64,000 nucleotides of DNA from Streptomyces panaciradicis. Its GTDB lineage: Bacteria; Actinomycetota; Actinomycetes; Streptomycetales; Streptomycetaceae. The translations under genes were made by a program, and so were the position numbers. The stretch covers positions 52,830 through 116,829 of the forward strand of contig NZ_JAMGBF010000013.1 in NCBI RefSeq assembly GCF_023516615.1. Reading direction: 5' to 3'. The notes beneath the pieces are model-generated. The model saw only the letters and a program-made list of their open reading frames with translations. It did no database searches and was not told the origin of the DNA. Shown one piece after another: positions 51,596 to 58,835 of the stretch; position 1 is the stretch's first letter; every line of letters begins with the position of its first letter.

Positions 51596-52129
51596 GTGCG
51601 CACAGTCGAGCTCCTGTTGGACCAGTCGGCGGAGTCGGCGGTCCGCGAAGCGTGGCGGCGGCTCGCGGACGCGGGGCTCCCCAGTCAGGCACGCCACCGG
51701 TCACCGACCAACAGCCCCCACCTCACCCTGGCCGCCTGCGCGGAGCTGACCGCCCCGATCCGCTGGGAGCTCGCCGAGGTGGCCGCCTCCCTGCCGCTGC
51801 CGGTGCGCTTCACCGGCGTGATCCGCTTCGAGCGGCCCACCTCGGTGCTCGCCTGGGCGCTGGACTGCGATTCCGCACTGGTCTCCCTGCACCGCCGCGT
51901 GTGGGACGCGGTGGCCTCGGACAGCGCGCCAGGGACCCTCAACCCCTTTCACGAGCCCGGGCGTTGGAGCCCGCACATCACCCTCGGCCGGACCCGCAGG
52001 GCCGGTGCCTTCGCCGACCGGCGCGTGCCCGAACTGCTGCCGACGCCACCGCTGTCGGTCCACCTCACCACCCTGCGCAGCTACGACACCGAGACGGGCG
52101 CCCTGGAGGTGCTCCAGCCCCGCCCGTGA
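51596..52129 (+). CDS. 2'-5' RNA ligase / cyclic phosphodiesterase-like protein
   Basis: A 177-residue 2H-phosphoesterase with its two HxT motifs, SPHLTLAAC (about 40) and SPHITLGRTR (about 124), spaced as in the family. Such enzymes hydrolyse or ligate 2',5' or cyclic phosphate bonds of RNA. A TAAGCT -10 box (51584-51589) ends 6 bases before GTG 51596 and there is no ribosome site, so the mRNA is probably leaderless. Confidence 0.88.
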   Translation: MRTVELLLDQSAESAVREAWRRLADAGLPSQARHRSPTNSPHLTLAACAELTAPIRWELAEVAASLPLPVRFTGVIRFERPTSVLAWALDCDSALVSLHRRVWDAVASDSAPGTLNPFHEPGRWSPHITLGRTRRAGAFADRRVPELLPTPPLSVHLTTLRSYDTETGALEVLQPRP

Positions 52130-52393
52130 GACGGTTCTGCCTCGGAACAGGACTGCCGCGACGCCCACCGGACACCGTCGACCGTCCCACGGCCCCGCGG
52201 CCCACTGCCTCGGAAGGCGCAAGCCGTCACCGCGGCTGCGCCGAATATCCTCACGGACGTGATCGACAAGGCGACGACGGACCTGCGCGAAGGCGCTCCC
52301 ACGACGGCGCGTCTCCGCGATGTCCTCCACCGCGCCGCACGTGTAGTGATCGCCGAACTGGCCTCGCGAGCGTCCTGACCGCATGGGCCTGGG

Positions 52394-52690
52394 GTGGCCA
52401 CCAGAGAGTCCATCGGCGGCCTGCAATGGTATGACAGTGCGGTCCAGCGGCAGTTGCTCGCCGAAGATCCCGATCACATCCTCGCCGCGCTCACCGTCCG
52501 CCAGCCGAACCCTGCCCAACTCGACCGCGCGGCGCAGCTCTTGGCGTCGTTCGAGTGGACCGGAGCGTACGGGCGTCAATTGCCCGAACCCTTGCGGTCG
52601 ATGCTGATCGAGCACATCCGGACACACGGTACCGAGCCCATGAAGTTCCGGATGCGCCACGGCTACCACGGTGCTGAGCAGTCCGTCTGA
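52394..52690 (+). CDS. conserved small protein, unknown function
   Basis: A 98-residue frame starting at GTG 52394 (ATRESIGGLQWYDSAVQRQL) and continuing EWTGAYGRQLPEPLRSMLIE, HIRTHGTEPMKFRMRHGYHG. It has a natural amino-acid composition and no repeats, but I do not recognise a family or a ribosome site. It may be complete, or it may be the C-terminal part of a decayed gene: a separate open stretch (52259-52378, ARLRDVLHRAARVVIAELAS) lies just before it in another frame. Confidence 0.5.
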   Translation: MATRESIGGLQWYDSAVQRQLLAEDPDHILAALTVRQPNPAQLDRAAQLLASFEWTGAYGRQLPEPLRSMLIEHIRTHGTEPMKFRMRHGYHGAEQSV

Positions 52691-52716
52691 CAACGCATCA
52701 CGCGCATGACGCCCCG

Positions 52717-53202
52717 TCACCCGGCGGCAGCCATACGTCGTAGAAGCTCCTCCCGCGTCACGTCTTCGACGTGGGTCAGAAACACCCACAGGTGACCGGC
52801 AGGGTCCTTGAGAATGACAGTGCGGTCACCGTGGAACATGTCCTTCGGCGGCTGGACGATCTCAGCCCCCGCGGCTTCCGCGCGTGCCGCCAGGGCGTCG
52901 ACGTCCGGTACGAAGACATGCAGCGTGACGGACGTACCTCCGCCGAGCGAGGCAGGCGCGGCGAAGGAGGCGGCCTCCGCCTCGTCCACGCCGGCGTCGC
53001 CCAGCATCAGGGCCGACCGTCCGATGGTGATCTCGGCGTGCAGAATCCCGCCGCCCGGAGCGTCGACCCTGAAGTCCTCACGGGCGCCGAACGCCCGCTG
53101 GTAGAAGTCGATCGCCGCGGCGGCGTCGTCGACCATGATGTGGGGGATCACCGCATAGCGGTAGCGATCGGGGATCTCGATGGGGGCAGTGCGCTCGGTC
53201 AC
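52717..53202 (-). CDS. VOC-superfamily protein (PhnB-like)
   Basis: A 161-residue PhnB/bleomycin-resistance-like protein: RYAVIPHIMVDDAAAAIDFY, QRAFGAREDFRV, HAEITIGRSALMLGDAGV, GTSVTLHVFVPDVDALAARA and DRTVILKDPAGHLWVFLTH. GTG 53202 has GGAGG 6 bases upstream. Its promoter has the MerR-type 19-base spacer (53254-53284), so expression is probably induced by a ligand through a MerR protein encoded elsewhere. Confidence 0.88.
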   Translation of the reverse strand: MTERTAPIEIPDRYRYAVIPHIMVDDAAAAIDFYQRAFGAREDFRVDAPGGGILHAEITIGRSALMLGDAGVDEAEAASFAAPASLGGGTSVTLHVFVPDVDALAARAEAAGAEIVQPPKDMFHGDRTVILKDPAGHLWVFLTHVEDVTREELLRRMAAAG

Positions 53203-53253
53203 GTCGAACCTCCAGGACAGGCACCGCCGGTCGGCCCCTGCGGCACTGGAACG

Positions 53254-53284
53254 AACCTAGAAGCTCGAGCTTGGTTGAGGTCAA
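53254..53284 (-). promoter_or_regulatory. MerR-type promoter of the PhnB-like gene
   Basis: Read on the reverse strand: TTGACC (53284-53279), a 19-base spacer and TAGGTT (53259-53254). The spacer holds the perfect palindrome AAGCTCGAGCTT (53261-53272), preceded by CTCAACC. A 19-base spacer with a central dyad is the hallmark of MerR/SoxR-controlled promoters. Confidence 0.7.
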
Positions 53285-53314
53285 GCGTGTGGGTCTCCGC
53301 GCGCAATGCGCGCG

Positions 53315-54562
53315 CTACCAGTCGTGGACGGTTCCGTCGCGCAGCCTGTTCACCGGCAGGTATGCCGGCTGGTAGGGGAACCGGGCCGCCGCCTCGGTGT
53401 CGAGGTCGACGCCGAGGCCGGGGGTGTCGGAGGGGTGCAGCAGCCCGTCCTTGAACCAGTACGAGGTGCGGAAGACCTCCAGGGTCCGGCCGGAGTGCTG
53501 CATGTACTCCTGGATGCCGAAGTTGTGCACGGCGAGGTCGAGATGGAGGGCGGCGGCCATGCCCACGGGCGAGATGTCGGTGGGGCCGTGCATCCCGGAC
53601 TTGATGCCGTAGACACCCGCGAGGTCGAGCAGCTTCTTCATCCCGGTGACGCCGCCGGCGTGGGTGACCGCGGAGCGCACGTAGTCGATCAGCCGCTCGT
53701 GCAGCAACGTGGTGTAGTCGTAGACCGAGTTGAAGACCTCGCCGATGGCCAGCGGTGTCGTCGTGTGCTGCCGGATCAGGCGCAGCGCCGCCTGGTCCTC
53801 GCCCGGTGTGGCGTCCTCCAGCCAGAACAGGTCGTAGGGCTCCAGTGCCTTGCCCAGGCGAGCGGCCTCGATCGGCGTCATCCGGTGGTGCCCGTCGTGG
53901 AGCAGGGGCAGTTCGGGGCCGAACTCGGCGCGCACGGCCTCGAAGACGGTGGGCAGGTGCCTCAGATAGGCGCGGGTGTCCCAGGTCTCCACCGCGGGAA
54001 GCGGCCGTTCGCTGCCGGCGGTGGCGCGGCGTGCGGGTTCGTAGTCGTAGCGCTCGCCGCCGCCGGCACTGGAGGCGGCGACGCCGTATACGGAGTCCAG
54101 GCCGGGTATGCCGGTCTGGATGCGGATGGCGCGGAAGCCCGCCTCCAGGTGTGCGCGGACGGAGTCGAGGAGTTCGGGCACGTCACGGCCGGAGGCGTGG
54201 CCGTAGGCGAGCGCTCCGGTGCGGGACGCGCCGCCGAGGAGCTGGTAGAGGGGCATGCCGGCGGCTTTGGCCTTGATGTCCCACAGCGCCGTGTCGACGG
54301 CGGAGATGGCGGCCATGGTGACGGGACCGCGCCGCCAGTAGGCGCCGCGGTACAGGTACTGCCAGGTGTCCTCGATGCGGGAGGCGTCGCCGTCGGCGAT
54401 CAGCGGCAGGACGTGGTCCTCCAGGTAGGACCTGACGGCCAGTTCGCGGCCGTTGAGCGTGGCGTCGCCCAGGCCGACGAGGCCGTCCTCGGTGGTCAGA
54501 CGCAGGGTGACGAAGTTGCGTCCGGGGCTGGTGACGATCACTTCGGCGGACTTGATGCGCAT
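53315..54562 (-). CDS. manD: D-mannonate dehydratase (enolase superfamily)
   Basis: A 415-residue enzyme that dehydrates D-mannonate to 2-keto-3-deoxy-D-gluconate. It matches the ManD group from the start ([79 protein letters not shown]). Metal ligands appear in [20 protein letters not shown] and [12 protein letters not shown] 54562 follows GGGGGAA. Some ManD members prefer D-gluconate, which fits the upstream fused gluconokinase gene. It is the second gene of that operon (72-base gap). Confidence 0.92.
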   Translation of the reverse strand: MRIKSAEVIVTSPGRNFVTLRLTTEDGLVGLGDATLNGRELAVRSYLEDHVLPLIADGDASRIEDTWQYLYRGAYWRRGPVTMAAISAVDTALWDIKAKAAGMPLYQLLGGASRTGALAYGHASGRDVPELLDSVRAHLEAGFRAIRIQTGIPGLDSVYGVAASSAGGGERYDYEPARRATAGSERPLPAVETWDTRAYLRHLPTVFEAVRAEFGPELPLLHDGHHRMTPIEAARLGKALEPYDLFWLEDATPGEDQAALRLIRQHTTTPLAIGEVFNSVYDYTTLLHERLIDYVRSAVTHAGGVTGMKKLLDLAGVYGIKSGMHGPTDISPVGMAAALHLDLAVHNFGIQEYMQHSGRTLEVFRTSYWFKDGLLHPSDTPGLGVDLDTEAAARFPYQPAYLPVNRLRDGTVHDW

Positions 54563-54634
54563 GGCGGTTCCCCCAGTGTTCGGTCGGTTGGTCGGAGGTC
54601 CGGCAACACCCCCAGCGGGGCTGGGAGTCGGGCG

Positions 54635-56077
54635 TCAGTGGGTGCGGATGCGCCGGGCCAGTTCGGTCTGGACCTCGGCGACGATCCGCTCGGGAGGCAG
54701 GGTCGCGTCGATGGTCATGCCGGCCTCGTCCTCCTCCAGCGGTTCGAGGTCGGCGAATTGCGTGGACACCAGGGAGGCGGGCATGAAGTGGTCCTCCCTG
54801 CCCGCCACCCGGGATCTGGCCTCGTCCTCGTCGAGTGCGAGGTGGACGAAGAACACGTCGGGGCGGGCGACGCGCAGCAGTTCGCGGTAGATGCGTCTGA
54901 GGGCGGAGCAGGTGATCACCAGCCCCTCCTCCGGGGCGGCGGCCCGCATGCGGTCGGCGATGGCGGCCAGCCACGGGCTGCGGCTGCGGTCGTCGAGGGG
55001 GATGCCCTTGGTCAACGACTCACGGTTGCGCGGGGGATGGAACAGATCACCCTCCTCGAAGGGCACGCGCAGCGAGTCCGCCAGGTGGCTGCCGACGGTG
55101 GTCTTGCCGCACCCGCTGACCCCCATGACGACGACGGGGACGTGCCCGGCGTGGATGACGGCGGCCATGGCTTTTCGGAAGCCCGCACGGTAGGCGGCGG
55201 GCAGCCCGTCCACGTCGAACTGGCGCAGCCCGGCGCGCAGTCGGGCGAGGACGACGGGGTCGTGCAGTCGCCCGCGCCGGATCTCGGCCATGATGGCCTC
55301 CGCGAAGGCCTCCGCGGCCGTCGCCAGCCCTTGGTCGACGGCGTAGGCCAGTCCCATGTGGAACCACATGGCGATCGGCTGCGGCCGCACCGGATAGCTC
55401 TGGACGGTGTCGGCACCGACGGCGGCCGGTACGGGGGCCAGTCTTGGTTCCTCGTCACCGTAGGACCACCGGTCGATGCGGTGGTTGAGGGCCATCACGA
55501 CCGGGTGCGCCAGGCGCAGGAAGAGTTCGTTGCGCGAGCCGGCGAGGAGGCTGCGGTGGAAGGCCGCGTCGACGTCCCGGAAGCGCTGGCGGACCGCGGC
55601 GCCCTCCCGCCGACGCGCGAAGTCCGGGTCCTCGCTGAGCGCGAGCAGGGTGCGCGCGTGGCTGGTCAGGTCGTGGCAGATCTCCGCGGAGCGGCTGACG
55701 GCGGCCAGCCTGGCGGCGCGGGGCTCGATCACCTCGCGCAGCTCGGTGAGCGAACGCATCTGGCTGGAGGGCGCCACCTCCAGCCGCCAGGAGATGACGT
55801 CGGCGTCCAGCAGGTCCCAGCGTTCCAACGGCTGTACGGTGGCGCCGATCCGGGCCTGCAGATTGACCAGGCCCTTTTGGTGCAGCGCCTGCAGCGCCTC
55901 GCGGGCCATGGGCCGGGTGACCCCGAACTCGTGCATCACGGCGTCCACCGTCAGGTGCTGGTCGCGAGGCTTGCCGCCCTCCACGATCTGACACCCCAGC
56001 CGGCCGACCAACTTCGCCGTAGAACCCCGCAACGCGTCCTCGGACCCTGCGGGCAGGTCCGGTTCGGGACCAGTCAT
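54635..56077 (-). CDS. GntR (FadR-type) regulator fused to gluconokinase
   Basis: A 480-residue fusion. Residues 20-82 form a winged helix-turn-helix (HLTVDAVMHEFGVTRPMARE, ALQALHQKGLVNLQARIGAT), and 105-270 an FCD ligand domain with D170 and H174 (DVDAAFHRSLL) and H240. Residues 313-480 are a GntK-type kinase with P-loop MGVSGCGKTT (318-327), the gluconate/ATP region EEGDLFHPPRNRESLTKGIP and LDDRSRSPWL, and a C-terminal EVQTELARRIRTH. The kinase makes 6-phosphogluconate. Regulator and enzyme for the same substrate in one chain is unusual, and it heads the operon with manD. Confidence 0.9.
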   Translation of the reverse strand: MTGPEPDLPAGSEDALRGSTAKLVGRLGCQIVEGGKPRDQHLTVDAVMHEFGVTRPMAREALQALHQKGLVNLQARIGATVQPLERWDLLDADVISWRLEVAPSSQMRSLTELREVIEPRAARLAAVSRSAEICHDLTSHARTLLALSEDPDFARRREGAAVRQRFRDVDAAFHRSLLAGSRNELFLRLAHPVVMALNHRIDRWSYGDEEPRLAPVPAAVGADTVQSYPVRPQPIAMWFHMGLAYAVDQGLATAAEAFAEAIMAEIRRGRLHDPVVLARLRAGLRQFDVDGLPAAYRAGFRKAMAAVIHAGHVPVVVMGVSGCGKTTVGSHLADSLRVPFEEGDLFHPPRNRESLTKGIPLDDRSRSPWLAAIADRMRAAAPEEGLVITCSALRRIYRELLRVARPDVFFVHLALDEDEARSRVAGREDHFMPASLVSTQFADLEPLEEDEAGMTIDATLPPERIVAEVQTELARRIRTH

Positions 56078-56220
56078 GGCGTTGATGCTAGGTCACAGCG
56101 CTTCTCTGGTCACCGCTGCGGCGGGCCATAGAAGGTGTGCGGGAGCTCTCGGGGGCGCACGGCGGAGCGCATGAGCGGCAACGACTGCTCCCGAGCGACC
56201 CGTTGGGAACGTGATGACAC

Positions 56221-56239
56221 ATCAGAAGCCTTTTCTGAT
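56221..56239. promoter_or_regulatory. AT-rich inverted repeat between the GntR-GntK gene and the 56403 gene
   Basis: ATCAGAA and TTCTGAT are perfect 7-base arms around GCCTT (56221-56239), an AT-rich dyad in a G+C-rich gap. It lies 144 bases upstream of the regulator-kinase gene (56077, reverse) and 164 bases before the small forward gene. It could be an operator for the GntR part or another regulator. Confidence 0.45.
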
Positions 56240-56402
56240 ACCGCTCACATGCGTACCGTGGTCGACATTCGAGTTGCTTCGGTGGCGCCGGAGCGCCGGC
56301 CGGGAGTGCGCGTCCGCAGCGACGCCACCGGGCCGGTGCAGGCGCGCGGCAGCCGGCAACGGGCTGCCCCATCCCGTCCTGACGCAGCCGCAGGAGAGCC
56401 GC

Positions 56403-56600
56403 ATGCCCGAACCGACCTCGCCCACGCCCCCGCCGGAGCGACTGTCACTGCGCTGGGCCCTGATCCTGCTGGCCTCGGTCGTGGCGGGCCTCCTGGCGGG
56501 CCTGCTCACCTACGCCGGGTCGGGCAACTGGCCCGGCTCCCTGCTGGCGGCGCTCGGCGCGAGCGGAGCGGCACTCACGGCACTGCCCCTGCTGCTGTGA
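56403..56600 (+). CDS. small two-helix membrane protein
   Basis: A 65-residue protein: a Pro-rich start (MPEPTSPTPPPERLSLRW), helix 1 ALILLASVVAGLLAGLLTYA, a short GSGNWPGS turn and helix 2 LLAALGASGAALTALPLLL. This is the plan of a small hairpin membrane protein. ATG 56403 has CAGGAGAG upstream. Function unknown; no partner is evident next door. Confidence 0.7.
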   Translation: MPEPTSPTPPPERLSLRWALILLASVVAGLLAGLLTYAGSGNWPGSLLAALGASGAALTALPLLL

Positions 56601-56683
56601 CACCGCCCGCGACGTACCGGGCCTCACGGACGTGATCCACGAGAGAACCCGCGCTGTCCGCGGCCGCCGATATCGTGGCCGCC

Positions 56684-57220
56684 GTGAGGGTGGGTACGGA
56701 AGAAACGCGGCTGGTCGTGCTGCGCGGCAACAGTGCCTCGGGGAAGTCGGCCGTCGCGGCCGGTCTGCGCGAGCGCTTCGGCCGCGGCCTGGCCCTGGTC
56801 GGTCAGGACAACCTTCGCCGCGTCGTACTGAGAGAGCGTGACCGGCCCGGAGCGGCGAACATCGGACTGATCGATCTGACCGCCCGCTACGCCCTGGACG
56901 CGGGGTTCCACGTGGTGGTCGAAGGCATTCTCTACGCGGACCACTACGGCGACATGCTCGCGCAGTTGCGCGCCGACCATCGCGGACCGAGCCACGGCTA
57001 TTACCTTGACGTGCCGTTCAGTGAAACCCTCGCCCGGCACGCGACCAAGCCGATCGCCGACGACGTCGACGCCGCGCAGCTGCGCGACTGGTACCGGCCG
57101 CAGGATCTGCTGCCCGGAGGCCTGGAGACCGTCATCGGTGCCGACAGCTCACTGAACGACACCGTCGACCGCATCATGAACGACACGGGCCTGGTCCACC
57201 TGCCCGCGATGGAGCGCTGA
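56684..57220 (+). CDS. P-loop kinase (AAA/zeta-toxin-like fold)
   Basis: A 178-residue nucleotide kinase-like protein: LVVLRGNSASGKSAVAAGLR (P-loop), LVGQDNLRRVVLRERD, DAGFHVVVEGILYADHYGDM and HATKPIADDVDAAQLRDWYR with a lid Arg region. It resembles zeta-toxin or chloramphenicol-phosphotransferase-type small-molecule kinases. A TATCGT -10 box (56671-56676) ends 7 bases before GTG 56684, so this start (leaderless) is preferred over GTG 56675. No antitoxin gene is adjacent, which argues against a toxin-antitoxin pair. Confidence 0.85.
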   Translation: MRVGTEETRLVVLRGNSASGKSAVAAGLRERFGRGLALVGQDNLRRVVLRERDRPGAANIGLIDLTARYALDAGFHVVVEGILYADHYGDMLAQLRADHRGPSHGYYLDVPFSETLARHATKPIADDVDAAQLRDWYRPQDLLPGGLETVIGADSSLNDTVDRIMNDTGLVHLPAMER

Positions 57221-57311
57221 CTCGCTCAGAGATGCCACAGAGGGGCGCGCTCGCCCGCCGCAGAACCGGGGGAGTGCCGGTGAGCCCGCGGCATCCGGCT
57301 AGCCTTCCGCC

Positions 57312-57839
57312 GTGGAGCCCTACTTCGATCCGGTACCTCTGCTCGGCGATGCGCGCGAAGCGTTCCTGGGGCGATGGCGGGATCGGAAGTGGCTCAACGT
57401 GCCCGGGCCGTTCTACGGGGCCGAGACGGACAACTGCGGCACGGGCCGACTCCACGCCCCAGGGCTGGTGCTCTACGAAGCCGACCACTTCACGGAGTAC
57501 GTCTACCGGCAGCCCCGGACGCCGGACGAGCTGCGGCGGCTGGTCGACGCGGCGCAGGCCGAGACGCTCTCCGGTTACGGCTGTGACGGCGACACCCACT
57601 GGACGCCGGCAGCGGTCCGGGAATGGTGGCGCGACCGCGGGCGGGTCAAGGAGTATCTGCTGAGCCGGCGAGCCGACTGGGAGGCCGACGACGCGAAGGC
57701 GGGGCAAGGAGTGGCCTCGGCGGCCGAGCACTATGCCGCCTACCTCGACGGCGAGCTCGCCGCGCACCTGCGGACCTACGTCTTCTGGCTCGAGGAGCGA
57801 CGGTCTCCGACGGCGGCGGACCGTCTGCCGCTGCTCTGA
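57312..57839 (+). CDS. conserved Streptomyces hypothetical protein
   Basis: A 175-residue soluble protein: EPYFDPVPLLGDAREAFLGR, WLNVPGPFYGAETDNCGTGR, DGDTHWTPAAVREWWRDRGR, EHYAAYLDGELAAHLRTYVF. Many members are annotated as ferredoxin, but the sequence has only two Cys and no Fe-S motif, so I do not adopt that name. A TAGCCT -10 box (57300-57305) ends 6 bases before GTG 57312, so it appears leaderless. Confidence 0.75.
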   Translation: MEPYFDPVPLLGDAREAFLGRWRDRKWLNVPGPFYGAETDNCGTGRLHAPGLVLYEADHFTEYVYRQPRTPDELRRLVDAAQAETLSGYGCDGDTHWTPAAVREWWRDRGRVKEYLLSRRADWEADDAKAGQGVASAAEHYAAYLDGELAAHLRTYVFWLEERRSPTAADRLPLL

Positions 57840-57900
57840 GCGGGCCGTCGCCGGGCGTTCGGCAGGCCGGGACGGAACGCCCCGGCCGTACACGACGTGC

Positions 57901-58335
57901 CTACTCCTTGGGCGGCTTGACGGCGATGTCGAGGTAGAAGGCGTCGATGCTGCGGACGGCCGCCTCGAAGTCCTCCAGGTTCACCGGCTTGGTGACGTAG
58001 GCGTTGGCGTGGTGGCGGTAGGCGCCGGTGACGTCGTCGGGGGCCGCGGAGGTGGTCAGCACGACGACCGGGATGGTCCGCAGGTCGGGGTCCTCCTTGA
58101 CCACGGCGAGGAACTCACGGCCGTTCATGCGGGGCATGTTGAGGTCGAGCACGATGAGGTCGGGGCGCTCGTTGTTCGGGTCGCGCAGGTACTCGAGGGC
58201 CTCGACGCCGTCGGACACCTGCGTGAGGTTGCGGGTGCCGCGTTCGGCGAGGGCGTCCTGTATCAGCATCGCGTCGGCGAGATCGTCCTCGACCAGCAGC
58301 ACGTCGTAGGGGCGGGTGGCGGCGGCAGCGGCCAT
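57901..58335 (-). CDS. single-domain response regulator (Rcp1-like)
   Basis: A 144-residue receiver domain alone: VLLVEDDLADAMLIQDALAE, phospho-Asp in LIVLDLNMPRMNGREFLAVV, VVLTTSAAPDDVTGAYRHHA and NAYVTKPVNLEDFEAAVRSI. The FlexR/Rcp1 subgroup pairs with phytochrome-like histidine kinases, and the CHASE3 kinase at 58836 has the matching HisKA type. ATG 58335 is 3 bases after the HTH protein's stop, so the two are co-transcribed and divergent from the kinase gene. Confidence 0.93.
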   Translation of the reverse strand: MAAAAATRPYDVLLVEDDLADAMLIQDALAERGTRNLTQVSDGVEALEYLRDPNNERPDLIVLDLNMPRMNGREFLAVVKEDPDLRTIPVVVLTTSAAPDDVTGAYRHHANAYVTKPVNLEDFEAAVRSIDAFYLDIAVKPPKE

Positions 58336-58338
58336 GAG

Positions 58339-58710
58339 TCACGAACTCCAGGGTGTGGGACGGGGGGCTGGGTGGGCGGTGCTGTGGGTGATCAGGCCGG
58401 GCCAGCGACGCCGGGCTCCTTGACGGCTCATGCTCAGGGCACGCCCGATCTCGGGATAGCCGGCTCCGCTGGCGGCCGCGGCGTGGGCGGCCTGGTCCTC
58501 CAGCCGGCGTGCGGCCAGTTTGACGCCTGCGAGGATCTGTAGCCGTAGCAGAGCGTGTCGCCGCAGGTCGTCGGCCGCCTCGGCGGTGGGTTCTGCCGAG
58601 GTGAGAGGGCTCTCCTGCATCAGCTTTCGGGTGAGCTCCTCCACCAGTTGAGTCAGCAGCGTGGCCATGTCCTCGTTCGGCGGATGAGTGGCGAAAGGCG
58701 GACGGGGCAT
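58339..58710 (-). CDS. HTH protein in front of the response regulator
   Basis: A 123-residue protein: a helical N-terminal part (LTQLVEELTRKLMQESPLTS) and a helix-turn-helix-like segment ASGAGYPEIGRALSMSRQGA followed by RRRWPGL. This resembles the small AsnC/sigma-like HTH segment of Streptomyces proteins that sit beside signalling genes. The perfect inverted repeat at 58741-58758, just upstream of its start, is the first candidate for its binding site. Confidence 0.75.
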   Translation of the reverse strand: MPRPPFATHPPNEDMATLLTQLVEELTRKLMQESPLTSAEPTAEAADDLRRHALLRLQILAGVKLAARRLEDQAAHAAAASGAGYPEIGRALSMSRQGARRRWPGLITHSTAHPAPRPTPWSS

Positions 58711-58740
58711 GGGATCACCCTAAGACGTCGATCTCGGATG

Positions 58741-58758
58741 CGACAACACACGTTGTCG
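58741..58758. promoter_or_regulatory. perfect inverted repeat between the HTH gene and the CHASE3 kinase gene
   Basis: CGACAAC and GTTGTCG form 7-base arms around ACAC (58741-58758), 31 bases from the HTH start codon (58710) and 78 bases before the kinase ATG (58836). A position between divergent genes fits an operator controlling both. Confidence 0.65.
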
Positions 58759-58835
58759 GTGCCACGGGTAAAGTGTGCTGGCCGCGCATCACGGCGCGAC
58801 CCGGATGGCCGGCCGAGGGAGAGTTGTGGACCGCG

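Noticed and set aside
52259..52378. Short forward frame from GTG with sequence ARLRDVLHRAARVVIAELAS.
   Set aside because: Protein-like composition but only 39 codons, no ribosome site and no known family; it may be a gene remnant, so it is only mentioned beside the 52394 gene.
53306..56131. A 941-codon open frame on the forward strand over manD and the GntR-gluconokinase gene.
   Set aside because: It is the mirror frame of two well-supported reverse genes; its translation is Gly/Val/Asp-rich with no domain and no ribosome site.
56684..57220. Zeta-type toxin of a toxin-antitoxin pair.
   Set aside because: The P-loop kinase fold fits, but no antitoxin gene is adjacent and the promoter looks like that of a stand-alone gene.
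57312..57839. Ferredoxin, as homologues are sometimes named.
   Set aside because: Only two Cys residues and no Fe-S binding pattern are present.
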